From the NCBI RefSeq assembly GCF_040729435.1, contig NZ_CP160398.1, positions 3,286,001 through 3,350,000 of the forward strand: a DNA stretch of 64,000 nucleotides, given 5' to 3'. The stretch's first letter is position 1. Each line of letters opens with the position of its first letter. The translations under genes were made by a program, and so were the position numbers. This DNA is from Pseudomonas sp. HOU2. GTDB lineage: Bacteria; Pseudomonadota; Gammaproteobacteria; Pseudomonadales; Pseudomonadaceae. Positions 9,767 through 21,488 of the stretch are shown here, piece by piece. The notes under the pieces are model-generated. The model saw nothing but the letters and a program-made list of their open reading frames with translations, was not told the origin of the DNA and made no database searches.

Positions 9767-9901
9767 TCAAACTGCCAGACGCGCACGACCTTTGGCGCGA
9801 CGACGCGACAGGACAGCGCGACCGTTCTTGGTAGCCATGCGAGCACGGAAACCGTGGGTACGAGCGCGTTTGATAGTGCTTGGTTGGAAAGTACGTTTCA
9901 T
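9767..9901 (-). CDS. rpmH: Ribosomal protein bL34
   Basis: 44-residue, very basic protein of the large ribosomal subunit. Reading the reverse strand gives [18 protein letters not shown] at the N-terminus and [18 protein letters not shown] at the C-terminus, the complete bL34 sequence. It is the first gene of the rpmH-rnpA-yidD-yidC operon, transcribed away from oriC. The promoter must lie in 9902-10000, between it and the origin. Confidence 0.97.
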   Translation of the reverse strand: MKRTFQPSTIKRARTHGFRARMATKNGRAVLSRRRAKGRARLAV

Positions 9902-9984
9902 GTCGTGTTACCTGGTTCGTCCACAACGGGCCGGAATGGCCCCCGTTTTAAGAGACCGGGGATTCTAGAGAAAGCAAGCCTTCA

Positions 9985-10467
9985 GGTCAATTTCCAACCA
10001 GCGTTTCCTTATAAATAGATCTCTGGAGCTTCCGGAACCGAAAACCTGTTTGCCAGACATAAAAATAAAGAAGGGAATTATTTAAAGCTTTTCTGTAAAG
10101 CTTGTAAAAGCTAGGGCAGCCATCTTCTGTGGATAACCATCTTCAGCCCTTGTAGAGCGTGATGTACAGAGAATGACAACTACAGTGGAAAACCGTGTTC
10201 AGCCTGTGCTGCGCTGTCGGATAACCTGTGTGTGGAATGGCCTGTTATCCACAGGCTGGTTATCCACCGAGTTCCACCCCCAGTTGTCCAGTGCCCTCAG
10301 AGGCGGTTATCCACAGAGCTTATGCACACGCCGTTGGTCGCCTTTTTACCGGTTAACGCATTGATTAATCATGGTCACCACACAACCTGCATGTGGATAA
10401 GTGGACAGCTCGCCGCTACAATGGCCGCTTGTTTTTGCCTCACCGGCTTTCAACTTAGGGGATATCC
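9985..10467. other. Chromosomal replication origin oriC
   Basis: The rpmH-dnaA intergenic region. An AT-rich stretch at about 10005-10120, with runs of A/T, is the likely unwinding element. It is followed by DnaA boxes: perfect TTATCCACA at 10138-10146 (reverse), 10245-10253, 10307-10315 and 10392-10400 (reverse), and one-mismatch boxes at 10260-10268 and 10320-10328. This arrangement between rpmH and dnaA is the established Pseudomonas oriC. The dnaA ribosome-binding site AGGGGA lies at its right end, and the boxes near the dnaA start would also allow DnaA autoregulation. An open frame here (10173-10364) is not considered coding. Confidence 0.93.
10005..10125. other. Probable DNA unwinding element of oriC
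   Basis: The most A/T-rich 120 bases of the rpmH-dnaA gap, including TTATAAATAGATCT and CATAAAAATAAAG. It sits directly beside the first DnaA box (10138-10146). Position and composition are what is seen. Opening at this place is inference from origin architecture. Confidence 0.6.
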
Positions 10468-11991
10468 GTGTCAGTGGAACTTTGGCAGCAGTGCGTGGAG
10501 CTTTTGCGCGAGGAGCTGCCTGCCCAACAATTCAACACCTGGATCCGTCCACTACAGGTCGAAGCCGAAGGCGACGAGTTGCGCGTCTACGCACCGAACC
10601 GTTTTGTGCTGGACTGGGTCAACGAAAAGTACCTCGGTCGCGTCCTTGAACTGCTGGATGAGCACGGCAACGGCATGGCGCCAGCTCTTTCCTTATTAAT
10701 AGGCAGCAAACGCAGTTCGGCACCGCGTGCCGCGCCGAATGCGCCGTTGGCCGCTGCGCAGGTGTCCCAGGCTCAGGCCAATACCGCGCCGGCCAGTACG
10801 CCAGCGCCCGCTCCAAGTGCGGCCCCGGCCAAGCGCTCGACGCAGAAAACCGAGGAAGTCAGTGAAGAGCCGTCCCGCGACAGCTTTGACCCGATGGCCG
10901 GTGCGGCCTCGCAACAGGCCCCGGTTCGCGCCGAACAGCGCACCGTTCAGGTCGAAGGCGCGCTCAAGCACACCAGTTACCTGAACCGTACCTTCACCTT
11001 CGAGAATTTCGTCGAAGGCAAGTCCAACCAGCTCGCCCGCGCGGCGGCCTGGCAGGTGGCGGACAATCCCAAGCACGGCTACAACCCGCTGTTCCTTTAT
11101 GGCGGCGTCGGCTTGGGTAAAACCCACTTGATGCACGCAGTGGGTAATCATCTATTAAAGAAGAACCCGAATGCCAAGGTCGTGTACCTGCATTCCGAGC
11201 GCTTCGTGGCCGACATGGTCAAGGCGTTGCAGCTGAACGCGATCAACGAGTTCAAGCGTTTCTACCGTTCGGTGGACGCTCTGCTGATCGACGATATTCA
11301 GTTCTTCGCCCGTAAAGAGCGTTCCCAGGAAGAGTTTTTCCACACCTTCAACGCCCTGCTTGAAGGGGGCCAGCAGGTCATTCTCACCAGTGACCGCTAC
11401 CCTAAAGAAATCGAAGGCCTTGAAGAGCGCCTCAAATCCCGCTTCGGCTGGGGCCTGACGGTTGCCGTCGAGCCGCCGGAGCTGGAAACCCGCGTGGCGA
11501 TCTTGATGAAGAAGGCCGACCAGGCCAAAGTCGAGTTGCCTCACGACGCGGCGTTCTTCATTGCCCAGCGAATTCGTTCCAACGTCCGTGAGCTGGAAGG
11601 CGCGCTGAAACGCGTGATCGCCCACTCGCACTTCATGGGCCGCGACATCACCATCGAGTTGATCCGCGAATCCCTGAAAGACTTGTTGGCACTGCAGGAC
11701 AAACTGGTCTCTGTGGATAACATTCAGCGCACCGTCGCCGAGTACTACAAGATCAAGATTTCCGACCTGCTGTCCAAGCGCCGTTCGCGCTCGGTGGCTC
11801 GTCCGCGTCAGGTGGCCATGGCGCTGTCCAAGGAGCTGACCAACCATAGCCTGCCGGAAATCGGCGATGTGTTTGGTGGTCGTGACCACACGACGGTGTT
11901 GCACGCCTGCCGCAAGATCAACGAACTTAAGGAATCCGACGCGGACATCCGCGAGGACTACAAGAACCTGCTGCGTACACTGACCACTTGA
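10468..11991 (+). CDS. dnaA: DnaA, chromosomal replication initiator
   Basis: AAA+ initiator that binds the boxes just upstream, melts oriC and loads DnaB. 507 residues. Domain I is at about 1-80 ([18 protein letters not shown]). The Ala/Pro-rich linker runs to about 170. The AAA+ domain has Walker A GGVGLGKT at 212-219 and Walker [10 protein letters not shown] at 272-280. The DNA-binding domain IV carries the signature [15 protein letters not shown]. The start is GTG at 10468 with AGGGGA upstream. A perfect DnaA box (11712-11720) is inside the gene. dnaN follows after 39 bases. Confidence 0.99.
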   Translation: MSVELWQQCVELLREELPAQQFNTWIRPLQVEAEGDELRVYAPNRFVLDWVNEKYLGRVLELLDEHGNGMAPALSLLIGSKRSSAPRAAPNAPLAAAQVSQAQANTAPASTPAPAPSAAPAKRSTQKTEEVSEEPSRDSFDPMAGAASQQAPVRAEQRTVQVEGALKHTSYLNRTFTFENFVEGKSNQLARAAAWQVADNPKHGYNPLFLYGGVGLGKTHLMHAVGNHLLKKNPNAKVVYLHSERFVADMVKALQLNAINEFKRFYRSVDALLIDDIQFFARKERSQEEFFHTFNALLEGGQQVILTSDRYPKEIEGLEERLKSRFGWGLTVAVEPPELETRVAILMKKADQAKVELPHDAAFFIAQRIRSNVRELEGALKRVIAHSHFMGRDITIELIRESLKDLLALQDKLVSVDNIQRTVAEYYKIKISDLLSKRRSRSVARPRQVAMALSKELTNHSLPEIGDVFGGRDHTTVLHACRKINELKESDADIREDYKNLLRTLTT

Positions 11992-12030
11992 TGAACACCA
12001 GCGCAGCTTATTAAGGCAAGGGACTAGACC

Positions 12031-13134
12031 ATGCATTTCACCATTCAACGCGAAGCCCTGTTGAAACCCCTGCAACTGGTCGCAGGCGTCGTCGAGCGCC
12101 GACAGACCTTGCCGGTACTGTCCAACGTGCTGCTGGTCGTCGATGGCCAGCAACTGTCGCTGACCGGTACCGACCTGGAAGTCGAACTGGTCGGTCGCGT
12201 GCAACTCGAAGAGCCGGCCGAAACCGGTTCCATTACCGTGCCTGCGCGCAAGCTGATGGACATCTGCAAGAGCCTGCCCAACGACGCGCTGATCGACATC
12301 AAGGTCGACGAGCAGAAGCTGGTCGTGAAGGCCGGTCGCAGCCGTTTCACCCTGTCGACCCTGCCGGCCAACGATTTCCCGACGGTTGAAGAAGGCCCGG
12401 GTTCCCTGACCTGCAGCCTGGAGCAAAGCAAACTGCGTCGTCTGATCGAACGCACCAGCTTCGCCATGGCCCAGCAGGACGTGCGCTACTACCTCAACGG
12501 CATGCTCCTGGAAGTCTCGGCCGGTGTGATCCGCGCCGTGGCTACCGACGGTCACCGTCTGGCCATGTGCTCGATGCAGGCCGATATCGGTCAGCCGGAT
12601 CGTCACCAGGTGATCGTGCCGCGCAAAGGCATTCTGGAACTGGCGCGGCTGCTCACCGAGCCGGATGGCAACGTCAGCATCGTTCTGGGTCAGCACCACA
12701 TCCGCGCCACCACCGGCGAATTCACCTTCACCTCGAAGCTGGTCGACGGCAAGTTCCCGGACTATGAGCGCGTTCTGCCGAAGGGTGGCGACAAGCTGGT
12801 ACTGGGCGATCGTCAGGCCCTGCGTGAAGCGTTCAGCCGTACTGCGATCCTGTCCAACGAGAAATACCGCGGCATCCGTCTGCAACTGGCCAACGGTCAG
12901 TTGAAGATCCAGGCCAACAACCCGGAGCAGGAAGAAGCGGAAGAAGAAGTGGGCGTTGAATACAACGGCGGTTCGCTGGAAATCGGCTTCAACGTGAGCT
13001 ACCTGCTCGACGTGCTGGGCGTGATGACCACCGAACAGGTTCGCCTGATCCTGTCCGACTCCAACAGCAGTGCGCTGGTGCAAGAGTCCGACAATGACGA
13101 CTCGGCTTATGTTGTCATGCCGATGCGTCTGTAA
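12031..13134 (+). CDS. dnaN: DnaN, DNA polymerase III beta sliding clamp
   Basis: Processivity clamp, 367 residues, as in other gammaproteobacteria. It begins MHFTIQREALLKPLQLVAGV. Three clamp folds of about 120 residues each are recognisable (first ending near TLPANDFP, second containing RYYLNGMLLE and ATDGHRLA, third ending YVVMPMRL). It lies between dnaA and recF in the same direction, with recF starting 14 bases after its stop. No anomalies were seen. Confidence 0.99.
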   Translation: MHFTIQREALLKPLQLVAGVVERRQTLPVLSNVLLVVDGQQLSLTGTDLEVELVGRVQLEEPAETGSITVPARKLMDICKSLPNDALIDIKVDEQKLVVKAGRSRFTLSTLPANDFPTVEEGPGSLTCSLEQSKLRRLIERTSFAMAQQDVRYYLNGMLLEVSAGVIRAVATDGHRLAMCSMQADIGQPDRHQVIVPRKGILELARLLTEPDGNVSIVLGQHHIRATTGEFTFTSKLVDGKFPDYERVLPKGGDKLVLGDRQALREAFSRTAILSNEKYRGIRLQLANGQLKIQANNPEQEEAEEEVGVEYNGGSLEIGFNVSYLLDVLGVMTTEQVRLILSDSNSSALVQESDNDDSAYVVMPMRL

Positions 13135-13148
13135 TCAGCTGATTCTGG

Positions 13149-16675
<3,527 letters not shown>

Positions 16676-16700
16676 TCCATCGTCCCATCGCTAACGCACG

Positions 16701-16735
16701 AAAAAAAAGCCAGCGCTATGCGCTGGCTTTTTTTT
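16701..16735 (+). terminator. Intrinsic terminator of the dnaA-dnaN-recF-gyrB operon
   Basis: GCCAGCGC / GCGCTGGC 8-base stem with a TAT loop, flanked by eight A and eight or more T residues. It works in both directions and ends 60 bases after the gyrB stop. It marks the left boundary of the accessory hcp and two-component segment. Confidence 0.92.
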
Positions 16736-16909
16736 GGTTCTTTCTTGTTGGATTAAATCCTGCAAATTTTAAGACTATCCCTTCGTAGAGGAGAGACTCT
16801 TCCTACATATATCTGGATCGGTTCTATTTATCTTACAGCCGCTTCGCTAACTGCCCTACGGCACAGGTGAAGCATTGTCAGTGTCTAGAATCAAACAGGG
16901 AACTTAGTT

Positions 16910-17428
16910 ATGCCAACACCTGCGTATTTGACGATCAATGGTAATCGACAAGGTTTAATCAGTGCTGGAGCTTTTACAGCAGATTCAGTGGGTAATACCT
17001 ACCAGGAAGGGCACGAAGATCAGATTTTGGTACAAGCTTTCAGCCATCAAATCATCATTCCACGTGACCCTCAATCCGGCCAACCCACCGGTCAGCGGGT
17101 GCATAAGCCGCTCATGGTTACCAAGGTTTTCGACAAGGCATCCCCGTTGATATTCAGCGCCTTGACCAGTGGCGAAGTCTTGGACAATTGTCATATTGCC
17201 TGGTATCGAACTTCCGCTTCAGGTAAACAAGAACATTTTTTCAGTATTGAATTGGTAGACGCCGTTATTGTGGAAGTGAATTCCAGAATGCCGAATTGCC
17301 AAGATATGAATATGGCGCACTTCACACAGTTGGAAGACGTACATTTCACGTATCGTAAAATCATCTGGACGCATGAAATTTGCGGCACGACGGGTTCAGA
17401 TGACTGGCGTGCACCTTTGGTCAACTGA
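16910..17428 (+). CDS. hcp: Hcp-family type VI secretion tube protein (orphan)
   Basis: 172-residue Hcp, the hexameric ring protein that stacks into the T6SS inner tube and carries effectors. Family landmarks are the start MPTPAYLTINGNRQGLI, TYQEGHEDQILVQAFSHQI, IPRDPQSGQPTGQRVHKPL, NCQDMNMAHFTQLEDV and the end GSDDWRAPLVN. A ribosome-binding site (AGGGAAC) precedes it. No vgrG, sheath, effector or other T6SS gene is in the window, so it is an orphan copy that must work with a cluster elsewhere. Its base composition is visibly lower in G+C than gyrB and its codon use is less biased, which suggests acquisition. It sits between gyrB and plsC, adjacent genes in the P. aeruginosa layout as I recall it. 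Confidence 0.93.
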   Translation: MPTPAYLTINGNRQGLISAGAFTADSVGNTYQEGHEDQILVQAFSHQIIIPRDPQSGQPTGQRVHKPLMVTKVFDKASPLIFSALTSGEVLDNCHIAWYRTSASGKQEHFFSIELVDAVIVEVNSRMPNCQDMNMAHFTQLEDVHFTYRKIIWTHEICGTTGSDDWRAPLVN

Positions 17429-17447
17429 CACTCTCGGGCTGCCAAAT

Positions 17448-17470
17448 ATCGACCAGTTTGACTGGTCGAT
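17448..17470. terminator. Hairpin between convergent hcp and response regulator genes
   Basis: Perfect 9-base stem ATCGACCAG / CTGGTCGAT with loop TTTGA, placed in the 47-base gap between the two convergent stop codons. There is no T-run, so termination strength is uncertain, but the location fits a shared bidirectional terminator. Confidence 0.5.
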
Positions 17471-17475
17471 TCACC

Positions 17476-18213
17476 TTACGACTGCATCATGCTGTCAGCA
17501 GCTGTCGCAGATACACTCTCCAACCGATACCCATACCCATAAATCGTCAGCAACTGCCAACCCCGATCCGCCGTCAGCCCCAGTTTGTTGCGCAGGCGGT
17601 AGATGTGCGTATCCAGCGGCCGCGACGAAGCGACTTCTTCGTGGGGCCAGAAGCGTTCGTATAAGTACTCTCGCGACAACGGCCGACCCAGGTTACTGAA
17701 CAGGCAGCGCGCCAGGCGGTATTCACGCTCCGTCATGACCACGGCCTTGCCCTCGCGGGTGACGCTCAGTTCGGCGTCGTCGAAGGTCAGGTCATTGAAG
17801 CTCAGGACTTCGGCAGCGCTATTGCGTTGCTGGCTGTGCCGGCGCAGTACAGCGGCGACTCGGGCTTTCAGCTCGTTGGGGCGGAACGGTTTGCTGACGT
17901 AATCGTCGGCACCGGCGTTCAGCGCCTGGACGATATCGCTTTCGCCGTCGCGGCTGGTCAGCATGATAGCGGCGGGCGGCGACTCCATGTGTTCGCGGGT
18001 CCAGCGCAGCAGCGCCAGGCCGGTCAGGTCGGGCAGTTGCCAGTCGAGGATCAGCAGGTCGAAAGTGTCCCGGCGCAATTGGCGCAGCAGGTCCTCGCCC
18101 CGTTCAAAGCTGTGCAACGACCAAGGTTGATCTCCCTCCGCAGCCATTTGCTGCAGGGTTTGCTCGACCCGCCGCAGTTCGGCAGGTTCATCGTCCAGTA
18201 TCGCAACGCGCAT
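17476..18213 (-). CDS. OmpR/PhoB-type response regulator
   Basis: Transcriptional response regulator, 245 residues. The receiver domain starts MRVAILDDEP (acidic pocket D7, D8), with phospho-acceptor Asp57 in LLILDWQLPD and the conserved Lys in YVSKPF. The C-terminal winged-helix DNA-binding domain has MTEREYRLARCLFSNLGRPL and DTHIYRLRNKLGL. I chose the ATG at 18213. An upstream in-frame ATG adds residues before the receiver start. It is divergent from the histidine kinase at 18382, with a 168-base gap that probably holds both promoters. Target genes are unknown. Proximity to hcp suggests, but does not show, a link. Confidence 0.9.
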   Translation of the reverse strand: MRVAILDDEPAELRRVEQTLQQMAAEGDQPWSLHSFERGEDLLRQLRRDTFDLLILDWQLPDLTGLALLRWTREHMESPPAAIMLTSRDGESDIVQALNAGADDYVSKPFRPNELKARVAAVLRRHSQQRNSAAEVLSFNDLTFDDAELSVTREGKAVVMTEREYRLARCLFSNLGRPLSREYLYERFWPHEEVASSRPLDTHIYRLRNKLGLTADRGWQLLTIYGYGYRLESVSATAADSMMQS

Positions 18214-18381
18214 ACGCGTGGGTTCCTTGTTGCTTGGGCAGTGGCCGGCAACCATAACGGTCTGGCCTGTGCGGTAAAAGTAAGCCGTCCATCATCGGTC
18301 GACGTCCGCTATGATTCTTCGGATCTACGTCCTCAGACCTGTGGTCCATGAAACCATTCACTGCCCACCTCCCTGTTTGCC

Positions 18382-19914
18382 ATGAATAGCCCGCGTCGAC
18401 GCGAAAGCCGCGAGCCGAGTCAGGTCCAGCGCCTGTTTCGACGGCTGGTGCGTGAGTGGGTGTGGATAAGTCTAGTGCTGTTGCCGCTGACTGCCTTGTT
18501 GTCGTATCGCGCGCAGATCAATCTGCACGACGTGGTACCGATTTGGAGTGCGTTGCTTTCGGTAGGGCTGGTAGCCTGCGTACTCGGATTGCTGCTGTGG
18601 CGCCCGCGCTGGGCGATCTGGGTAACATCGTGCGGTGTGGCTTGTGTGCTGCTGACCAGCGCCGGGCTGGCGGAAGTCAGGCACTGGTGGTCACCGACTC
18701 CAGCAGCGCTCGGCATGTTGTTCGGTTACCTGATCTGGAACTGGCGGCGCCTGAGCGTGGTGCTGACGTACTTTGGCTGGGAGCTGGCGCGACTGGACCG
18801 CGAGCCGAAAGTATTTCCGGAGCGCCGTCGTGCGCAATTCACCAGCGCTGATCAGCTGCAGGGCCAGATCATGGCACTGGAGCAAGCCATGAGCCGCACG
18901 CGCGATACTCGACGCTTCATTGCCGACGGTCTGGAATACCTGCCGGTGGCGACGCTGATCAGCGATCCCAAGGGGCAGATTCTGCTGGGAAACCGCAAGG
19001 CCCGCGTATTGTTCGATCATCCTCTGGTTGGCGACGACGTTCTCAAGCAACTGGCCCGCCTTGGTTACCCGGAGTTGTCCAAAGAACCACGCCCGGCGCT
19101 GTCGGACCTGACGCTGCTGGAGTTTCGCGATCACAAGGAACGCAGCTTGCGTCTGGAGCGCGCGGCATTGCTGCCGGTGGATGGCGATACTCCCATCGGC
19201 TGGCTGCTGAGCCTCACCGATCTGAGCGCCGAACGCGCCGCAGAAGAACAGCGCGGGGTCTTGCTGCGTTTTCTATCTCACGATCTGCGCGCCCCGCATT
19301 CGGCGATTTTGGCCCTGCTCGATGTGCATCGCCATCAAGCCGGAGCGGACTCACCGCTGTTCGAGCAGATCGAGCGCCAGGTACGCCGGGCGCTCGATCT
19401 GACTGACGGTTTCGTTCTGTTGGCGCGGGCCGAGTCTGAGGCTTACCAGTTCCAGCCCAGTCTGTTCGCGATGCTGGTACTGGACGTGCTGGATCAGGCG
19501 TTGCCCATCGCCCAGCAGAAAAGCATCAAGTTGCTTCATCAAATGGATGAACAATCCCAGGAGCGTCTGATCAACGCTGACCAAGGCCTGCTGACCCGCG
19601 CCTTGTTCAACCTGTTGGAAAACGCGGTCAAGTACAGCCCGCCTGATACAACGATCAAGTTGAACGTCAGTTGCCAGGGCGAGTGGCTGTGCTGTGAATT
19701 GACCGATCAGGGCAAAGGCATTGCCGCCGATGAGCTGCCGGATCTGTTCACCCAGTACCGGCGCTTTTCGTCGGCGCAGGGGATTGATGGCGTCGGGTTG
19801 GGGCTGTCGATGGTCAAGGCAGTGGTCGATCATCATGGCGGAATCATTGAGTGCCACAGCATCGTCGATCAAGGCACCACGTTCCGGCTGCAGCTACCGC
19901 TGATCGCCGAGTGA
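18382..19914 (+). CDS. Membrane sensor histidine kinase (CHASE2-kinase-like, lacking the CHASE2 sensor)
   Basis: Sensor kinase of 510 residues, probable partner of the divergent response regulator. Membrane spans lie at about 25-42, 53-73, 77-97 and 107-122. The WRRLSVVLTYFGWELARL segment follows, a short PAS-like domain at about 180-280 (FIADGLEYLPVATLISD), the H box with His300 in FLSHDLRAPHSAIL, the N box NLLENAVKYSP, and G boxes DQGKGIAADELP and GVGLGLSM. The membrane and linker layout resembles the C-terminal half of CHASE2 kinases. Here the first membrane span joins the terminal spans with only about ten residues between, so no extracytoplasmic sensor is present. The signal may come from the membrane itself or the PAS domain. 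Confidence 0.88.
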   Translation: MNSPRRRESREPSQVQRLFRRLVREWVWISLVLLPLTALLSYRAQINLHDVVPIWSALLSVGLVACVLGLLLWRPRWAIWVTSCGVACVLLTSAGLAEVRHWWSPTPAALGMLFGYLIWNWRRLSVVLTYFGWELARLDREPKVFPERRRAQFTSADQLQGQIMALEQAMSRTRDTRRFIADGLEYLPVATLISDPKGQILLGNRKARVLFDHPLVGDDVLKQLARLGYPELSKEPRPALSDLTLLEFRDHKERSLRLERAALLPVDGDTPIGWLLSLTDLSAERAAEEQRGVLLRFLSHDLRAPHSAILALLDVHRHQAGADSPLFEQIERQVRRALDLTDGFVLLARAESEAYQFQPSLFAMLVLDVLDQALPIAQQKSIKLLHQMDEQSQERLINADQGLLTRALFNLLENAVKYSPPDTTIKLNVSCQGEWLCCELTDQGKGIAADELPDLFTQYRRFSSAQGIDGVGLGLSMVKAVVDHHGGIIECHSIVDQGTTFRLQLPLIAE

Positions 19915-19922
19915 ACAGGCAC

Positions 19923-19953
19923 AAAAAAACCGGCTATATCAGCCGGTTTTTTT
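19923..19953 (+). terminator. Terminator after the histidine kinase gene
   Basis: ACCGGCT / AGCCGGT stem with loop ATATC, flanked by a run of A residues and a run of T residues. It begins eight bases after the kinase stop codon. The AT-rich stretch that follows, to 20082, separates the accessory segment from plsC and contains a DnaA box (20069-20077). Confidence 0.9.
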
Positions 19954-20082
19954 ACTTCCGAAAAAAACTTATGCACCTTTTACGATGTTTTATGAGCTTG
20001 AGAAATATATAAGTAAATCAATCGGTTACTTTCGATATTCAGGCTTTTTCAACAAAACCGTACACAGGTTATCCACAAAATT

Positions 20083-20862
20083 TCAGACAGCTACATGATC
20101 GTTCGCGGCAGGTGCCTGCGGTGCCGGCGGCAGCGAACCCATTTCGCGCTGGGTCTGTTCGTTCCAGGCCTGTACCCGGTCGTTCAGTTCGGCAATGGCG
20201 CGCGGGCCAGTGCCTTCGGCATACATCGGCTTGCCGATGACCACGGTGATCACACCCGGCGTCTTGCCCCAGCCGATTTTTGGCCAGAATTTGCCGGCAT
20301 TGTGTGCAATCGGCAGCACCGGAAGCGCCGCATTGACTGCCAACGCGCTGCCACTGCGCGAGAACTTGCCAATAGTGCCGTGGGGAACGCGGGTGCCTTC
20401 CGGGAAGATCAATACCCAGACATTGTCCTTAAGCAGCTCATCGCCTTTGGCCGCGACTTGCTTGAGCGCGGCTTTCGGGTTGTCGCGGTCAATCGCGATC
20501 GGCCGCAGCATGGCCATGGCCCAACCGAAGAACGGTACGTAGAGCAATTCACGCTTGAGCACTTGGCTCAAGGGCGAGAAATAAGCGGAGAGAAAGAACG
20601 TCTCCCAGGTGCTCTGGTGGTTCGACTGAATCACGCAGGGCCGATCCGGCACGTTTTCCGCGCCTTTGACTTCGTAACGAATGCCGAGAAACACCTTGGT
20701 CAACCACAAGGCACAACGGCACCAGTACACATTGATGAAACGATAACGCGCCTTGAACGGCAAAAAGGGCGCGATAAAAAAGCTCAGGCTGCACCACAGC
20801 AAGGCAGTAGTGCCCAGCAGCAGGTAAAAGAGAAAAATTCTGATGGCCTGCAGTATCGACAT
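20083..20862 (-). CDS. plsC: 1-acyl-sn-glycerol-3-phosphate acyltransferase (PlsC family, HdtS-type)
   Basis: Inner-membrane lysophosphatidic acid acyltransferase of phospholipid synthesis. 259 residues from the ATG at 20862 (MSILQAIRIFLFYLLLG). One or two N-terminal membrane spans are followed by the acyltransferase motifs NHQSTWE (His82, with Glu87 in place of the usual Asp), the RPIAIDRDNPKAALK block and FPEGTR. A perfect DnaA box (20950-20958) lies upstream. From memory, the P. fluorescens homologue at this position was named hdtS and was reported to direct acyl-homoserine-lactone production when expressed in E. coli. Phospholipid synthesis is the safer assignment. gmhB lies upstream in the same direction. 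Confidence 0.9.
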   Translation of the reverse strand: MSILQAIRIFLFYLLLGTTALLWCSLSFFIAPFLPFKARYRFINVYWCRCALWLTKVFLGIRYEVKGAENVPDRPCVIQSNHQSTWETFFLSAYFSPLSQVLKRELLYVPFFGWAMAMLRPIAIDRDNPKAALKQVAAKGDELLKDNVWVLIFPEGTRVPHGTIGKFSRSGSALAVNAALPVLPIAHNAGKFWPKIGWGKTPGVITVVIGKPMYAEGTGPRAIAELNDRVQAWNEQTQREMGSLPPAPQAPAANDHVAV

Positions 20863-20944
20863 GGCGACGTTTACCGTTACGGGCAATGCCCGACTGTTCA
20901 AGCGCACTCCCGATCAATCCCTGGTCAGGAACTTCAGAAGTACT

Positions 20945-21478
20945 CTAGTTGTGGATAAGTTCTGCGGCAATCGCCGCCAGATCGTCAAAAATCAGGGTGC
21001 CGACCGGAAGGGTCTTGCCCAGAGTCTTTTCGCCTTTCCCGGTCTTTACCAAAACGGGCTGTGAATCGACGGCTTTGGCGGCCTCCAGGTCACCAAGGCT
21101 GTCGCCGACGAACCAGACATTCGTCAGCGCCACGTTGTAATGCGCCGCGATGGTTTGCAACATCCCCGGCTTCGGCTTGCGGCAATCGCAACCCTCGTCA
21201 GGCCCATGCGGGCAATACACGATCAGCCCGACTTCACCGCCCTGCTCTGCCACAAGCGTGCGCAAGCGCGCGTGCATGGCGTCGAGGGTGGCGAGGTCGT
21301 AATAGCCGCGAGCAATGCCCGACTGGTTGGTGGCGACCGCCACCGTCCAGCCGGCCTTGTTCAACTGCGCAATCGCTTCGATCGAGCCGGGCAGCGGAAT
21401 CCACTCCTCCACCGACTTGATGTAAGCGTCGGAGTCGTAATTGATCACTCCGTCCCGATCGAGAATCAGCAGTTTCAA
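20945..21478 (-). CDS. gmhB: GmhB, D-glycero-D-manno-heptose-1,7-bisphosphate 7-phosphatase
   Basis: HAD phosphatase in ADP-heptose synthesis for the LPS inner core. 177 residues from a TTG at 21478, with GAGGGA at good spacing. The protein then starts MKLLILDRDGVINYD, the catalytic DxDG motif at the N-terminus as in the family. Zinc-binding residues are in CPHGPDEGCDCRKPKPGM, and GDSLGDLEAA is the third HAD motif. The frame continues upstream into glyS, but those residues are not part of the family. glyS ends 10 bases upstream, so the two are co-transcribed. Confidence 0.93.
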   Translation of the reverse strand: MKLLILDRDGVINYDSDAYIKSVEEWIPLPGSIEAIAQLNKAGWTVAVATNQSGIARGYYDLATLDAMHARLRTLVAEQGGEVGLIVYCPHGPDEGCDCRKPKPGMLQTIAAHYNVALTNVWFVGDSLGDLEAAKAVDSQPVLVKTGKGEKTLGKTLPVGTLIFDDLAAIAAELIHN

Positions 21479-21488
21479 CAGCAGTCCC

